Shown here in pieces: positions 7,875 through 16,745 of a stretch of 64,000 bases of DNA. How positions within the stretch are numbered: position 1 is the first letter of the stretch; each line of letters begins with the position of its first letter. A program made the position numbers and the translations under genes. Under the pieces are notes generated by a model that saw nothing but the letters and a program-made list of their open reading frames with translations, made no database searches and had not been told where the DNA came from. Source of the stretch: Achromobacter sp. Marseille-Q4962 (GTDB lineage: Bacteria > Pseudomonadota > Gammaproteobacteria > Burkholderiales > Burkholderiaceae_B); assembly GCF_943737005.1 (NCBI RefSeq), contig NZ_CALSFU010000007.1, forward strand, positions 62,001 to 126,000. Direction: 5' to 3'.

Positions 7875-8474
7875 TCAGCCGGCCACGCGGAAGCGCTCGG
7901 CGTCGTCCATGAAGGCCTTCTCGCCGAAGCCCGCCTCGTTCGAGCCGAAAGGCATCTGCGCGCGCAGCTTCCAGAATGCCGGGATGTTCCACTCGCGCGC
8001 CACGGCGGCGTCGATGAGCGGGTTGTAGTGCTGCAGGCTGGCGCCCACGCCCGCGTTGGCCAGCGCCGTCCATACCGAAAGCTGGGCCATGCCGCCGGCT
8101 TGCTCGGACCAGACGGGGAAGTTGTCGGCGTACAGCGGGAATTTTTCCTGCAGGCTGCGCACCACGTCCTGGTCTTCGAAGAACAGCACCGTGCCCACGC
8201 CCGCGGCAAAGCTCTTGAGCTTGGCTTCGGTCTTCTCGAAGCCCTCGGCCGGCGCGACCTTGCGCACTTCATCCGTGGCCATGGCCCAGAGTTTCTCGCT
8301 TTCGGCGCCAAACAGCACCAGGGCGCGCGAGCTCTGCGAATTGAAGGACGAGGGGCTGTGCTTGATGGCTTCCTGGATCAGGGTCGTGAGCTCTTCCTTG
8401 GAGAGCGGTACGTTGCGGCCCAGGGCGTATTGCGTGCGGCGCTTTTTGAGCGCCTCGAGGTAAGCATTGCTCAT
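7875..8474 (-). CDS. Nitroreductase family protein (Frm2/HBN1-like)
   Basis: A 199-residue flavin (FMN) oxidoreductase that would reduce nitro or quinone compounds with NAD(P)H. The N-terminus L-K-K-R-R-T-Q-Y-A-L-G and I-K-H-S-P-S-S-F-N-S-Q-S-S-R match the FMN-binding start of the Frm2/HBN1 subgroup, which is shorter than the NfsA/NfsB type. The middle has Q-L-S-V-W-T-A-L-A-N-A-G-V-G-A-S-L-Q-H-Y-N-P, also typical. It starts at an ATG at 8474 and is a single-gene unit with its own terminator. Natural substrate unknown. Confidence 0.88.
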   Translation of the reverse strand: MSNAYLEALKKRRTQYALGRNVPLSKEELTTLIQEAIKHSPSSFNSQSSRALVLFGAESEKLWAMATDEVRKVAPAEGFEKTEAKLKSFAAGVGTVLFFEDQDVVRSLQEKFPLYADNFPVWSEQAGGMAQLSVWTALANAGVGASLQHYNPLIDAAVAREWNIPAFWKLRAQMPFGSNEAGFGEKAFMDDAERFRVAG

Positions 8475-8627
8475 GGCGGTGAAAGCCTCTAGAACGACGG
8501 AAGAAGGCCAGATTCTACCCAGCCGCGCCCGCCCCGGTCCCGCGCATCGCGCGTAAAACCACGGTTTCGGCCCGGAACAGATTGTTCCATCGGTGACGCG
8601 AATGGACAGCGCCGCGCCCGCCGGCAT

Positions 8628-10916
8628 CTAGCGGGCCTGCGCCGCGGCCCGGCGCACCCGTACGGGAATGGACTTGTACGAAGGCGTGCCGCTCTCCTCG
8701 TCGATGTAGTCCAGCGGCGCCAGCACGTTGGCCTCCGGATAGTAGGCAGCCGCCGATCCGCGCGAAATGCCGTACTGCACCGCCGTGAGCCCTTCCATGC
8801 GCAGCGTCCGGCCCGCGGCGACGGTTTCCACGTCCACCAGGTCGCCGTGCGCCAGGCCGAGGTCGGCCAGGTCCTGCGCATTCATGAACAGCACGTCGCG
8901 CCGCCCGAACACGCCGCGATAGCGGTCGTCCATGCCGTAGATCGTGGTGTTGTACTGGTCGTGGCTGCGGATGGTCATGAGCCGCAGACAGCCCGGGTCC
9001 CAGGGCTCGTAGCGCTCGCGCACACCCGGAAACACCGAGAATTCCGCCTTGCCCGACGGCGTGGGCCAGACGCGCCCGGTGGGCGGCAGCGGCATGCGGA
9101 AACCGCCCGGCACCCGGATGCGCCGGTTGTAGCCCTCGAAGCCGGGTATGGTCCGCTCGATGAGGTCGCGGATGCGGTCGTAGTCGGCCACCAGTTCCGT
9201 CCAGGGAACTTTGCTGTCGGGCAGCGCCGCGCCCGCCATGCCGGCGATGATGGCGCACTCCGACCGCAGGTAAGGCGAGGCGGGCTTCAGCCGCCCCGCC
9301 GAGGCGTGCACCATGGACATGGAGTCTTCGACCGTGATCGACTGGGGCCCCGAGTCCTGCAAGTCCAGCTCGGTGCGGCCCAGGCACGGGAACAGGTAGG
9401 TTTCGCGCGCCACCAGCAGATGCGAGCGGTTGAGCTTGGTGCCCACGTGCACGCTGAGGTCCAGGTTCTTCATGGCGGGAAAGCAGCGCTCGGGGTCGGG
9501 CAGCGCCACGGCGAAATTCCCGCCCAGGCAAATGAGCGCGCGCGCCGTGCCGGCGATCATTGCTTCCATGGCCTTCACGGCGTCGTGACCGTGCGCGCTC
9601 GGCGGCCGGAAGCCGAAGACGGCCTGCAGGCTGGCCAGGAACTGCGCCGACGGCTTCTCGGTAATGCCCACGGTGCGGTTGCCCTGCACGTTGGAATGGC
9701 CGCGCAAGGGGCAGATGCCGGCGCCGGGCTTGCCGATGTTGCCGCGCAGCAGCAGCAGGTCGGCGATGAGCCGCACGTTGGCCGTGCCCATGTTGTGCTG
9801 CGTGATGCCCATGCCGTAGGTGATGATGGTGGCGTTGGACGCGGCATAGGCCTGCGCCACCTGCTCCAGGTCGGCCCGCGCCAGCCCGCTTTCGTATTCG
9901 ATGTCGGCCCAGCCGGTCGCCCGCAGGTCGGCCTCCAGCGCCTCGAACCCCCGGGTGTGCCGGGCGATGAATTCGCGGTCGAGCACGCCGCCGCGCTCGT
10001 CTTCGAGCGCCAGCACCGCCTTCATGATGCCCTTGAGCGCCGCCGCGTCGCCGCCGGCGCGCACCTGGTAGTACGTGGAGGCGATGTCCGTCGAGCCCAG
10101 CGTGGCCATCTCCAGCACGTCCTGCGGATCGGCAAAACGCTCCAGCGCCCGCTCGCGCATGGGGTTGAACACGATGATGGGCACTTTGCGCCGGGCAACT
10201 TCGTGCAGCGTTCCCATCATGCGCGGATGGTTGGTGCCCGGATTGTGGCCGATGGAAATGACAAGCTCGGTCTGGTCGAAATCCGCCAGCGACACCGTGC
10301 CCTTGCCGATGCCGATGGATTGCGGCAGCCCCACGCTGGTGGCCTCGTGGCACATGTTGGAGCAGTCGGGAAAGTTGTTGGTGCCGTACTCGCGCGCGAA
10401 GAGCTGGAGCAGATAGGCCGCTTCGTTGGACGCCCGGCCCGAGGTGTAGAACTCCACCTGGTCGGGCGACGCCAAGCCGCGCATGGCCTTGCCGATGCGG
10501 CCGAAAGCCTCTTCCCATTGCACCGCGCGGAATTTGTCCGTGACCGGGTCGTACGCCATGGGGTGCGTGAGCCGGCCGAAGTTCTCCAGCTCGTAGTCGG
10601 AATAGCCCAGCAGCTCGGACACGGTGTGCCGCTCGAAGAACTCCGGCGTTACGCGCTTGTTGGTGGCCTCCCAGGTAACGGCCTTGGCGCCGTTCTCGCA
10701 GAACTGGAACGTGGAGCGGTGCTCCTTGTCGGGCCAGGCGCAGCCCGGACAGTCGAAACCCGTAGGCTGGTTCGTGCGCAGCAGCACGACGGGCGCCTCG
10801 AAAGTGTCCATCTGCTGCCGGACGGCCTGCGCGGTCGCGCGCAGCGCCCCCCAGCCGCCCGCCGGCCCGCCATAGGGCCGCACGCCGGGCACGTTGCGCT
10901 GCTTGGACTTGCTCAT
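8628..10916 (-). CDS. FdhF/YdeP family molybdopterin oxidoreductase
   Basis: A 762-residue protein of the YdeP/Fdhalpha-like branch of the molybdopterin oxidoreductases. The N-terminal Y-G-G-P-A-G-G-W-G-A-L and C-P-G-C-A-W-P-D are signatures of this branch, which lacks the usual complete 4Fe-4S motif at its start. The molybdopterin body includes G-H-N-P-G-T-N-H-P-R-M, L-L-R-G-N-I-G-K-P-G-A-G and S-H-D-Q-Y-N-T-T-I-Y-G-M-D near the C-terminus. Relatives are linked to acid resistance or formate-type oxidation, without proven substrate. The same frame is open into the TonB-receptor gene, but the ATG at 10916 begins the family similarity. No fdhD or electron-transfer subunit is adjacent. Confidence 0.88.
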   Translation of the reverse strand: MSKSKQRNVPGVRPYGGPAGGWGALRATAQAVRQQMDTFEAPVVLLRTNQPTGFDCPGCAWPDKEHRSTFQFCENGAKAVTWEATNKRVTPEFFERHTVSELLGYSDYELENFGRLTHPMAYDPVTDKFRAVQWEEAFGRIGKAMRGLASPDQVEFYTSGRASNEAAYLLQLFAREYGTNNFPDCSNMCHEATSVGLPQSIGIGKGTVSLADFDQTELVISIGHNPGTNHPRMMGTLHEVARRKVPIIVFNPMRERALERFADPQDVLEMATLGSTDIASTYYQVRAGGDAAALKGIMKAVLALEDERGGVLDREFIARHTRGFEALEADLRATGWADIEYESGLARADLEQVAQAYAASNATIITYGMGITQHNMGTANVRLIADLLLLRGNIGKPGAGICPLRGHSNVQGNRTVGITEKPSAQFLASLQAVFGFRPPSAHGHDAVKAMEAMIAGTARALICLGGNFAVALPDPERCFPAMKNLDLSVHVGTKLNRSHLLVARETYLFPCLGRTELDLQDSGPQSITVEDSMSMVHASAGRLKPASPYLRSECAIIAGMAGAALPDSKVPWTELVADYDRIRDLIERTIPGFEGYNRRIRVPGGFRMPLPPTGRVWPTPSGKAEFSVFPGVRERYEPWDPGCLRLMTIRSHDQYNTTIYGMDDRYRGVFGRRDVLFMNAQDLADLGLAHGDLVDVETVAAGRTLRMEGLTAVQYGISRGSAAAYYPEANVLAPLDYIDEESGTPSYKSIPVRVRRAAAQAR

Positions 10917-11076
10917 GCTCGAAAAACCCCCGATTCGCCTTGCGCGCCGGTCCGCCGGACGCGGCGCGCAACAGATACACAGGCCGTCAATATAGAAGGG
11001 ATACAGGACCGGCGGACAGCACAGTTTTTCGGGCAGGAAAGCAGCACAGTTGCCGTGCGCGACGGCGTTGAAATTT

Positions 11077-11096
11077 TGAAATACTATATCGTTCCA
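11077..11096. promoter_or_regulatory. AT-rich imperfect palindrome, possible metal-regulator site
   Basis: A 20-bp segment TGAAATACTATATCGTTCCA with 6 of 10 positions pairing sits in an AT-rich patch between the divergent oxidoreductase and the small His/Cys protein gene that precedes the ZnuD-like receptor. A Zur operator would fit the receptor's likely role, but the match is weak and purely suggestive. Confidence 0.25.
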
Positions 11097-11128
11097 GTTT
11101 TTCTTTCCGGCTTTTCCGTCCGCACGCC

Positions 11129-11515
11129 ATGCGTCCCACGCAACGCCCCCGCCGCCGTCCGCGCGCCGCCCCGTCCTGGCTGGCGCTGCTGGGCCTGCTG
11201 TGGGTGCTGGCGTCCGCGGCCGGCATGCCCCAGGCCGCCACCTGGCACGCGCTGTCGCACCTGTCCGGCTCGCAGGCCGGCAAACCCGAAGACGTCCGGC
11301 CCGGCGGGCACGGCGATGGCGCGGCGCACGGCGGCTGCGACCTCTGCAACGCGCTGGACCTCTGGGACGCCGCGCTGGCGCCCATGGCGCCCCCCGCGCC
11401 GCCGGATCCGGCCGCGCAACCGGCGCCGCGCCTGGCGCTCGCGCCCGGCCCCGCCGCGCGCAGCGCGCACTGGTTCCGCTCGCGCGCGCCGCCGCGCGCC
11501 TGCGCCAGCCGCTGA
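11129..11515 (+). CDS. DUF2946-like small secreted or membrane protein
   Basis: A 128-residue protein with a basic N-terminus, one hydrophobic segment (about residues 15-35, L-A-L-L-G-L-L-W-V-L-A-S-A-A-G), then W-H-A-L-S-H and a metal-binding-looking G-H-G-D-G-A-A-H-G-G-C-D-L-C. The C-x2-C after a His cluster resembles DUF2946 proteins, which are often encoded just upstream of metal-related TonB receptors or efflux systems. The rest is proline/alanine-rich. It lies 53 bp upstream of the receptor gene and is probably co-transcribed with it. A periplasmic zinc or copper role is inferred. Confidence 0.6.
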   Translation: MRPTQRPRRRPRAAPSWLALLGLLWVLASAAGMPQAATWHALSHLSGSQAGKPEDVRPGGHGDGAAHGGCDLCNALDLWDAALAPMAPPAPPDPAAQPAPRLALAPGPAARSAHWFRSRAPPRACASR

Positions 11516-11567
11516 CATCAGCCGCGCGCTCCTTGCGCGCCCGCATCCCATTTTCCCGATTCACGCC

Positions 11568-13655
11568 ATGCAAAAAATCCACTTCCGGCGCGGCGCGCGC
11601 TCGCGCCTGCCCGCCGCCCTGCGGCCGCTTTCCCTGGCCCTGGCCGCCCTGCCGTTCTGCCCCGCCGCCCTGGCCCAGCCTGCCGGCGCGCCCGCCGCCA
11701 CGCTCGCCCCGGTCGTCGTGACGGGCAATCCGCTCGGCGAGCCGGCCCTCGCCACGCCCTCCACCGTGCTCGAAGGCGCCGACCTGGACCTGCGCCGCGG
11801 CGACACCCTGGGCGCCACGCTCAACGGCCTGCCCGGGGTGGCCGCCACCAGCTACGGCCCGATGGTGGGCCGGCCCATCATCCGCGGCATGGACGGCGAC
11901 CGCATCCGGCTGCTGAACAACGGCGTAGGCGCGCTGGACGCGTCCTCGCTTTCCTACGACCACCAGGTGCCCACCGACCCGCAGGCGGCCGACCGCGTGG
12001 AAATCCTGCGCGGGCCGGCCGCCCTGCTCTACGGCGGCAACGCCATCGGCGGCGTGGTCAACACCATCGACAACCGCATCCCCACCGAACCCATCCAGGG
12101 AGTGCAGGGCCAGATACAGGGCGAATATGGCGGCGCCAACACCTCGCGCAGCGGCAGCGCGCGCGTGGAAGGCGGCGACGGCACGTTCGCCGTGCACGCC
12201 GACGTGTTCGGCCGCGAAACCAGCGAGCTGCGCATTCCCGGCGATGCGCGCTCGGCCCGCGCGCGGGCCGCCGATCCGGACGCGGCCTCGCCCCACGGCC
12301 GGCTGCCCAACAGCGACGGCCGCGACAGCGGCGGCGCGCTGGGCATGGGCTGGACCAGCGACCGCGGCTACGCGGGCGTGTCGGTCAGCGGCTATGACTC
12401 CGACTACGGCTCGGTGGCCGAGCCCGACGTGCGCATCCGCCTGCGCCAGCAGCGGGTCAACGCCGCCACCGAGCTGCGCGACCTGGACGGCATCTTTACC
12501 CGCGTGCGCCTCAGCGCCGGCTACACCGACTACCAGCACAAGGAAATCGAAGACGGGGAAACCGGCACCATCTTCAAGAACCGCGGCTATGAGGCCAGGC
12601 TGGAAGCCCAGCATGCCGAGCTGGGTCCGGTGCGCGGCGTCATCGGCCTGCAAGGCGGGCAGTCGCGCTTTTCGGCGCTGGGCGACGAGGCGCTGGTGCC
12701 CACGGTGGACACCGACAGCCTGGCGCTCTTCGACGTGGAAACCTGGCAGGTCGATCCGCGCTGGAGCCTGAGCGCCGGCGCGCGCCTGGAGCATACGCGG
12801 CTGTCGCCCTCGGCCGGCGGCAACGCACGCTTTCAGGACAGCGCCGGACGCACGTTCAACGCCGCGAGCATATCGCTGGGCACGGTGTACCAGCTGGATC
12901 CGGTCTGGTCGCTGGCCGCCAATGCCGCCTATACCGAACGCGCGCCCACCTTTTATGAGCTCTACGCCAACGGCCCGCACGAGGCCACGGGCCAGTACCT
13001 CGTGGGCAGCCAGGACCTGTCCAAGGAGCGCGCCTGGTCGGGCGACCTCGGACTGCGCTGGGCGCGCGGCGCGGACAAGGGCGGCGTCAGCGTGTTCTAC
13101 AGCCATTTCGCCAATTATCTTGCCGAGCTGAACACGGGCCGGCTGCGCAACGACGACGGCGACGTGGTAGGCGCGGACAGCGACGATGCGCTGCCCGAAG
13201 CCGTCTACCGCGGCGTGCCCGCCGACTTCTACGGCGTCGAGGCCGAAAGCAGCACGCGCGTGTATGCCGCCGGCGGCCACACGCTGGACCTCAAGCTTGC
13301 GGGCGACTACACCCATGCCCGCAACGCGGACACCGGCGAGCCGCTGCCGCGCATCGCGCCCCTGCGCCTGAGCGCCGGGCTGGACTGGGGCCAGGGCCCC
13401 TGGAGCGCGGGCGTGTCGGTCACGCGGGCGTTCGCCCAGCACCGCCATCCCGATGAGGACGACAGTACGCCCGCCTACTACAGTCTGGACGCGCATGCCG
13501 GCTACCGTTTCAAGGCGGGCGCCACCCGCTGGGAAGCCTATGTGCGCGGCGTCAACCTGACCAACCAGGACATCCGCTACGCCACCTCGGTGCTGCGCGA
13601 CGTGGCGCCCGAAGGCGGACGCGGCGTGCTGGTCGGGCTGAAAGGCAGCTTCTAG
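11568..13655 (+). CDS. TonB-dependent outer-membrane receptor, ZnuD-like
   Basis: A 695-residue receptor with a signal peptide (cut near A-L-A-Q, about residue 36), a TonB box-like L-A-P-V-V-V-T-G, a plug domain (G-R-P-I-I-R-G-M-D-G-D-R, then A-D-R-V-E-I-L-R-G-P-A-A-L-L-Y-G-G) and a 22-strand barrel ending in Phe. The plug segment D-H-Q-V-P-T-D-P-Q-A-A-D and the barrel segment D-Y-Q-H-K-E-I-E-D-G-E are characteristic of the ZnuD group of zinc (and heme) receptors. The His/acid run A-Q-H-R-H-P-D-E-D-D near residue 625 could bind metal. The ATG at 11568 gives the expected signal peptide. Zinc as substrate is inferred from family. Confidence 0.85.
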   Translation: MQKIHFRRGARSRLPAALRPLSLALAALPFCPAALAQPAGAPAATLAPVVVTGNPLGEPALATPSTVLEGADLDLRRGDTLGATLNGLPGVAATSYGPMVGRPIIRGMDGDRIRLLNNGVGALDASSLSYDHQVPTDPQAADRVEILRGPAALLYGGNAIGGVVNTIDNRIPTEPIQGVQGQIQGEYGGANTSRSGSARVEGGDGTFAVHADVFGRETSELRIPGDARSARARAADPDAASPHGRLPNSDGRDSGGALGMGWTSDRGYAGVSVSGYDSDYGSVAEPDVRIRLRQQRVNAATELRDLDGIFTRVRLSAGYTDYQHKEIEDGETGTIFKNRGYEARLEAQHAELGPVRGVIGLQGGQSRFSALGDEALVPTVDTDSLALFDVETWQVDPRWSLSAGARLEHTRLSPSAGGNARFQDSAGRTFNAASISLGTVYQLDPVWSLAANAAYTERAPTFYELYANGPHEATGQYLVGSQDLSKERAWSGDLGLRWARGADKGGVSVFYSHFANYLAELNTGRLRNDDGDVVGADSDDALPEAVYRGVPADFYGVEAESSTRVYAAGGHTLDLKLAGDYTHARNADTGEPLPRIAPLRLSAGLDWGQGPWSAGVSVTRAFAQHRHPDEDDSTPAYYSLDAHAGYRFKAGATRWEAYVRGVNLTNQDIRYATSVLRDVAPEGGRGVLVGLKGSF

Positions 13656-13695
13656 GGGCGCCGGGCGCGCGAGCCGGGACCGGAACCGGGACGTC

Positions 13696-15153
13696 CTAGC
13701 GCGGCACGCGCCGCAGCACCTGCCCCGGCCGCGCGCCGGTGGAACGCCCCTCGCGCCAGACGGGCTGGCCGTTGGTCCACACGGCGTGGATGCCGATCGA
13801 CGGCGCGACCGGCTGCGCGAAGGTCGCGCGGTCGGCCACTTCCCCGGCGTCCAGCAGCACCACGTCGGCATGCGCGCCCTCGCGCAGCTCGCCGCGGCCG
13901 GCCAGCCCGAAACGGGCGGCGGTGAGCCCGGTCATCTTGTGCACGGCCTGCTCCAGGGCGAAGAGCCCCAGCCCGCGGCCGTAGTGGCCCAGCACCCGCG
14001 GAAACGTGCCCCACAGGCGCGGATGCGGCTTCTCGTCGTGCGGCAGCCCGTCCGATCCGATCATGGTTTCGTCGAACCGCAGAATGCGCCGCACGTCTTC
14101 CTCGTCCATGCGGAAGTAGATGGCGCCGGCCGGCTGCAGACGGTCCACCGCCTGCGCCAGCGGGCAACCCAGCTCGCGCGCGACCTCGTCCAGGTCGCGG
14201 CCCGCGAACTGAGGCATGGCCTTGGACCAGGTCACGATGACCCGCGCGGCGCCGTCGACCAGATCGTGCGACAGAATGGTGGACGAGGCGTTGTACGGAT
14301 AGCAATCCAGGCATACCGGCTGACGGCCCATCTGCTCGCGGATGCGGGCCAGCGTCTGCGCCGAACGGCCACGGTTGGCCGCGCCCACCACCTTGTGATG
14401 CGAGATCACCACCGGCACGCCCAGCTCGCGGCCGATGCGGAAGGTTTCCTCCAGCGACGCCATGACGCTGTCGCCCTCGTCGCGCATGTGCGTGCAGTAC
14501 AGGCCCTGGCGCCCGCTCAGCGGCCGGCAGACCTCGATGACTTCTTCGGTGGTGGCGGCGGCCGAGGGCGCATAGGCCAGTCCGGTGGACACGCCGATGG
14601 CGCCTTCCTGCAGCGCTTCGTCCACGCGGGCCCGCATGCGCGCGATTTCCGCCGCGCGGGCGGGCCGGCCCACGTCGTCCATCTCGATCACGCGCAGCGT
14701 GGTGTGGCCCACCAGCATGGCGCAGTTGGTGGCGGCGGGCTGCGCGCGCAGCGCGTCCAGGTAGTCGGCGAAGCGCGCATAGCGGAACCACTGCCCGCCG
14801 GCGTCCAGCAGGTCCAGCGGCGGCACCGGCGCGCGCGCCGGCTGGGGCATGGGCGCGAGCGAGATGCCGCAGTTCCCGCCGATGACGGTGGTCACGCCCT
14901 GGCTGACCTTGGGCGCCATGTCGCCGTCGGAGAGCATGGCCCGGTCGTCGTGGGTGTGGGCGTCGATGAATCCGGGCGTCGCGGTCAGCCCGCGCGCGTC
15001 GATTTCCTCGCGCGCCCGCGCGCCGGAAAGATCGCCGATGCGCGCAATGCGCCCGCCCGCGATGGCGATGTCGGCCTCGTAGCGCGGCGCGCCCGTGCCG
15101 TCCACCACCTCGGCGCCCCGGATCAGGTAATCGAAAACCTCGGACCGGGTCAT
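13696..15153 (-). CDS. N-acyl-D-amino-acid deacylase family amidohydrolase
   Basis: A 485-residue zinc amidohydrolase of the D-aminoacylase family. Motifs are I-R-G-A-E-V-V-D-G-T-G at the start, the metal-binding P-G-F-I-D-A-H-T-H-D-D, a T-T-V-I-G-G-N-C-G metal-cysteine site, C-T-H-M-R-D-E and V-I-S-H-H-K, and S-D-G-L-P in the late active site. Family enzymes release D-amino acids from N-acyl forms. Its start overlaps the stop of the binding-protein gene upstream (ATGA), so it is the last gene of an operon led by the 308-residue unknown. The true acyl substrate is not deducible. Confidence 0.87.
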   Translation of the reverse strand: MTRSEVFDYLIRGAEVVDGTGAPRYEADIAIAGGRIARIGDLSGARAREEIDARGLTATPGFIDAHTHDDRAMLSDGDMAPKVSQGVTTVIGGNCGISLAPMPQPARAPVPPLDLLDAGGQWFRYARFADYLDALRAQPAATNCAMLVGHTTLRVIEMDDVGRPARAAEIARMRARVDEALQEGAIGVSTGLAYAPSAAATTEEVIEVCRPLSGRQGLYCTHMRDEGDSVMASLEETFRIGRELGVPVVISHHKVVGAANRGRSAQTLARIREQMGRQPVCLDCYPYNASSTILSHDLVDGAARVIVTWSKAMPQFAGRDLDEVARELGCPLAQAVDRLQPAGAIYFRMDEEDVRRILRFDETMIGSDGLPHDEKPHPRLWGTFPRVLGHYGRGLGLFALEQAVHKMTGLTAARFGLAGRGELREGAHADVVLLDAGEVADRATFAQPVAPSIGIHAVWTNGQPVWREGRSTGARPGQVLRRVPR

Positions 15154-16745
15154 TTTTCCGCCTTTTTCAGATGCCAGAACAGCGTGACCGGCGCCTGCAG
15201 AATGCCCGACAGCCGGGTGCTGTAGGCAGCCGGAATCTGGAACTGCCCCAGCGGCGCCACCACGCCCTCGTCGATGGCGAGCTTCTGGATTTCGGCGGCG
15301 ATCCGCTTGCGCTCGGCCGGATCGGAAGCCTGCGCGAACTTCAGGCGCAGCGCCTCGATCGCGGGCACGTCGGGCCAGCCGGCCCAGGCCTTGCGGCCAT
15401 TGGACGCCAGGGTCGTGTTGCCGAAGGGGTCGCCGCTGCTGGCCAGGATGCTGTAGGTGGAAAACAGGTTCCAGCCGCCTTCCTGCGGCGGATTCTGGTT
15501 GCCTTGCTGCGTGACCAGCGTCTGCCAATCCATGGCTTTCATCGTGACGTTGAAGCCTGCCTTGCGCAGCGCCGCGCCCACCACCACGGGCTGGGCCGAC
15601 AGCATGGCGATGTCGGTGGGCTGCAGGACGATTACCGGCGTGCCGTCGTATCCGGCCTCCTTGAGCAGCGCCCGGGCCTTGTCCAGGCGCGCCGGCACCA
15701 CCCAGTCCTCGCCGTAATTGTCGCCATAGGGATTGCCGCAGCCCATGACGGCGGCGCAGGTCTTGTAGTACTTGGGATCGCCCACCAGCGCCTTGAGCAC
15801 GTCTTCCTGGCTGACCGCCGCAATGGCCGCCTGCCGCACCAGCCTGTTGTCGAACGGCGGATAGAGGTGATTCATGCGGAAATAGGTCCAGGCGCCCAGC
15901 TTGTCCAGCACCTCGACCTTCAGGCCGTCCTGGTTTTCCACCATGGGCAGCAGGTCGAACGGCACTTGCTGGATGAAATCCACCTCGCCGTTCTGCAAGG
16001 CGTTGATGGCGGTCATCTGGTCCGGCATGGCCACCCATTCGACGCGGTCCACGTTGGCCACCTTGCCGCCCGCCGTCCAGCTCGGCGGTTCGCTGCGCGG
16101 CACGTAGTCCTTGTTCTTCTCGTAGACCACTTTCAGGCCCGGCCTGAATTCGGACGCCACGAAGCGGAACGGGCCCGAGCCAATGTATTCGCCGATGGGC
16201 TGGGACGCGGGCGTCTCGGCGATGCGCCTGGGCATCATGAAAGCGGGACGCGAACTGATCTTGGACAGGCCCTCCAGCAGCAGCGGCGTGGGCTGTTTGA
16301 GCACGATGCGGAAATGCCGGTCGTCGACCGCCGCCATGTCCTGCACCAGCGTCATCAGCACCTGTCCCGTGGCGTCCACGGCGGCCCAGCGCCTGATGGA
16401 AGCAATGCAGTCTTCCGAGGTGACGGGCTTGCCGTCGTGCCATTTCAGGCCGTCGCGCAAGGCGAAGGTATAGGTCTTGCCGTCGTCGCCCACCGTCCAG
16501 CTCGCCATCTGCGGCTGCACCTTGAAATGCTCGTCCAGCCCCAGCAGCGTGTCGTAGATCATGTAGGCATGATCCCGCGTCATGAAGGCTGTGGTGAGAA
16601 TGGGGTCCAGCACGCGCAGACCCGACTGCATGACCGCCGTCACGGTTTCGGCCATGGACGCCGGCGCGGCCAGCGACGCGCCCGCCACCGCCACGGACAG
16701 CAGGAGGTGCCTGGCTCCCCGGCGCAATTTCGATTTCAGCTTCAT
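15150..16745 (-). CDS. ABC transporter substrate-binding protein, family 5 (oligopeptide type)
   Basis: A 531-residue periplasmic binding protein. It has a Sec signal peptide with cleavage near A-S-M-A-E (about residue 31), then L-D-P-I-L-T-T-A-F-M-T-R-D-H-A, and the family 5 core L-R-D-G-L-K-W-H-D-G-K-P-V-T-S-E-D. Length fits dipeptide/oligopeptide receptors. Both ends overlap neighbours by ATGA, so it is translationally coupled to TetR upstream and the deacylase downstream. No permease or ATPase is next to it, so it must use transport components encoded elsewhere or act differently. An N-acyl-D-amino acid or peptide ligand is inferred from the operon. Confidence 0.88.
   Translation of the reverse strand: MKLKSKLRRGARHLLLSVAVAGASLAAPASMAETVTAVMQSGLRVLDPILTTAFMTRDHAYMIYDTLLGLDEHFKVQPQMASWTVGDDGKTYTFALRDGLKWHDGKPVTSEDCIASIRRWAAVDATGQVLMTLVQDMAAVDDRHFRIVLKQPTPLLLEGLSKISSRPAFMMPRRIAETPASQPIGEYIGSGPFRFVASEFRPGLKVVYEKNKDYVPRSEPPSWTAGGKVANVDRVEWVAMPDQMTAINALQNGEVDFIQQVPFDLLPMVENQDGLKVEVLDKLGAWTYFRMNHLYPPFDNRLVRQAAIAAVSQEDVLKALVGDPKYYKTCAAVMGCGNPYGDNYGEDWVVPARLDKARALLKEAGYDGTPVIVLQPTDIAMLSAQPVVVGAALRKAGFNVTMKAMDWQTLVTQQGNQNPPQEGGWNLFSTYSILASSGDPFGNTTLASNGRKAWAGWPDVPAIEALRLKFAQASDPAERKRIAAEIQKLAIDEGVVAPLGQFQIPAAYSTRLSGILQAPVTLFWHLKKAEK

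Noticed and set aside
8847-13655. A 1602-codon plus-strand frame ending at the receptor stop
   Set aside because: Antisense of the molybdopterin oxidoreductase followed by the receptor; the receptor starts at 11568 with a signal peptide.
8628-13871. A single 1747-codon minus-strand frame
   Set aside because: Only the part below 10916 matches a family; the rest is the antisense of the TonB-receptor gene.
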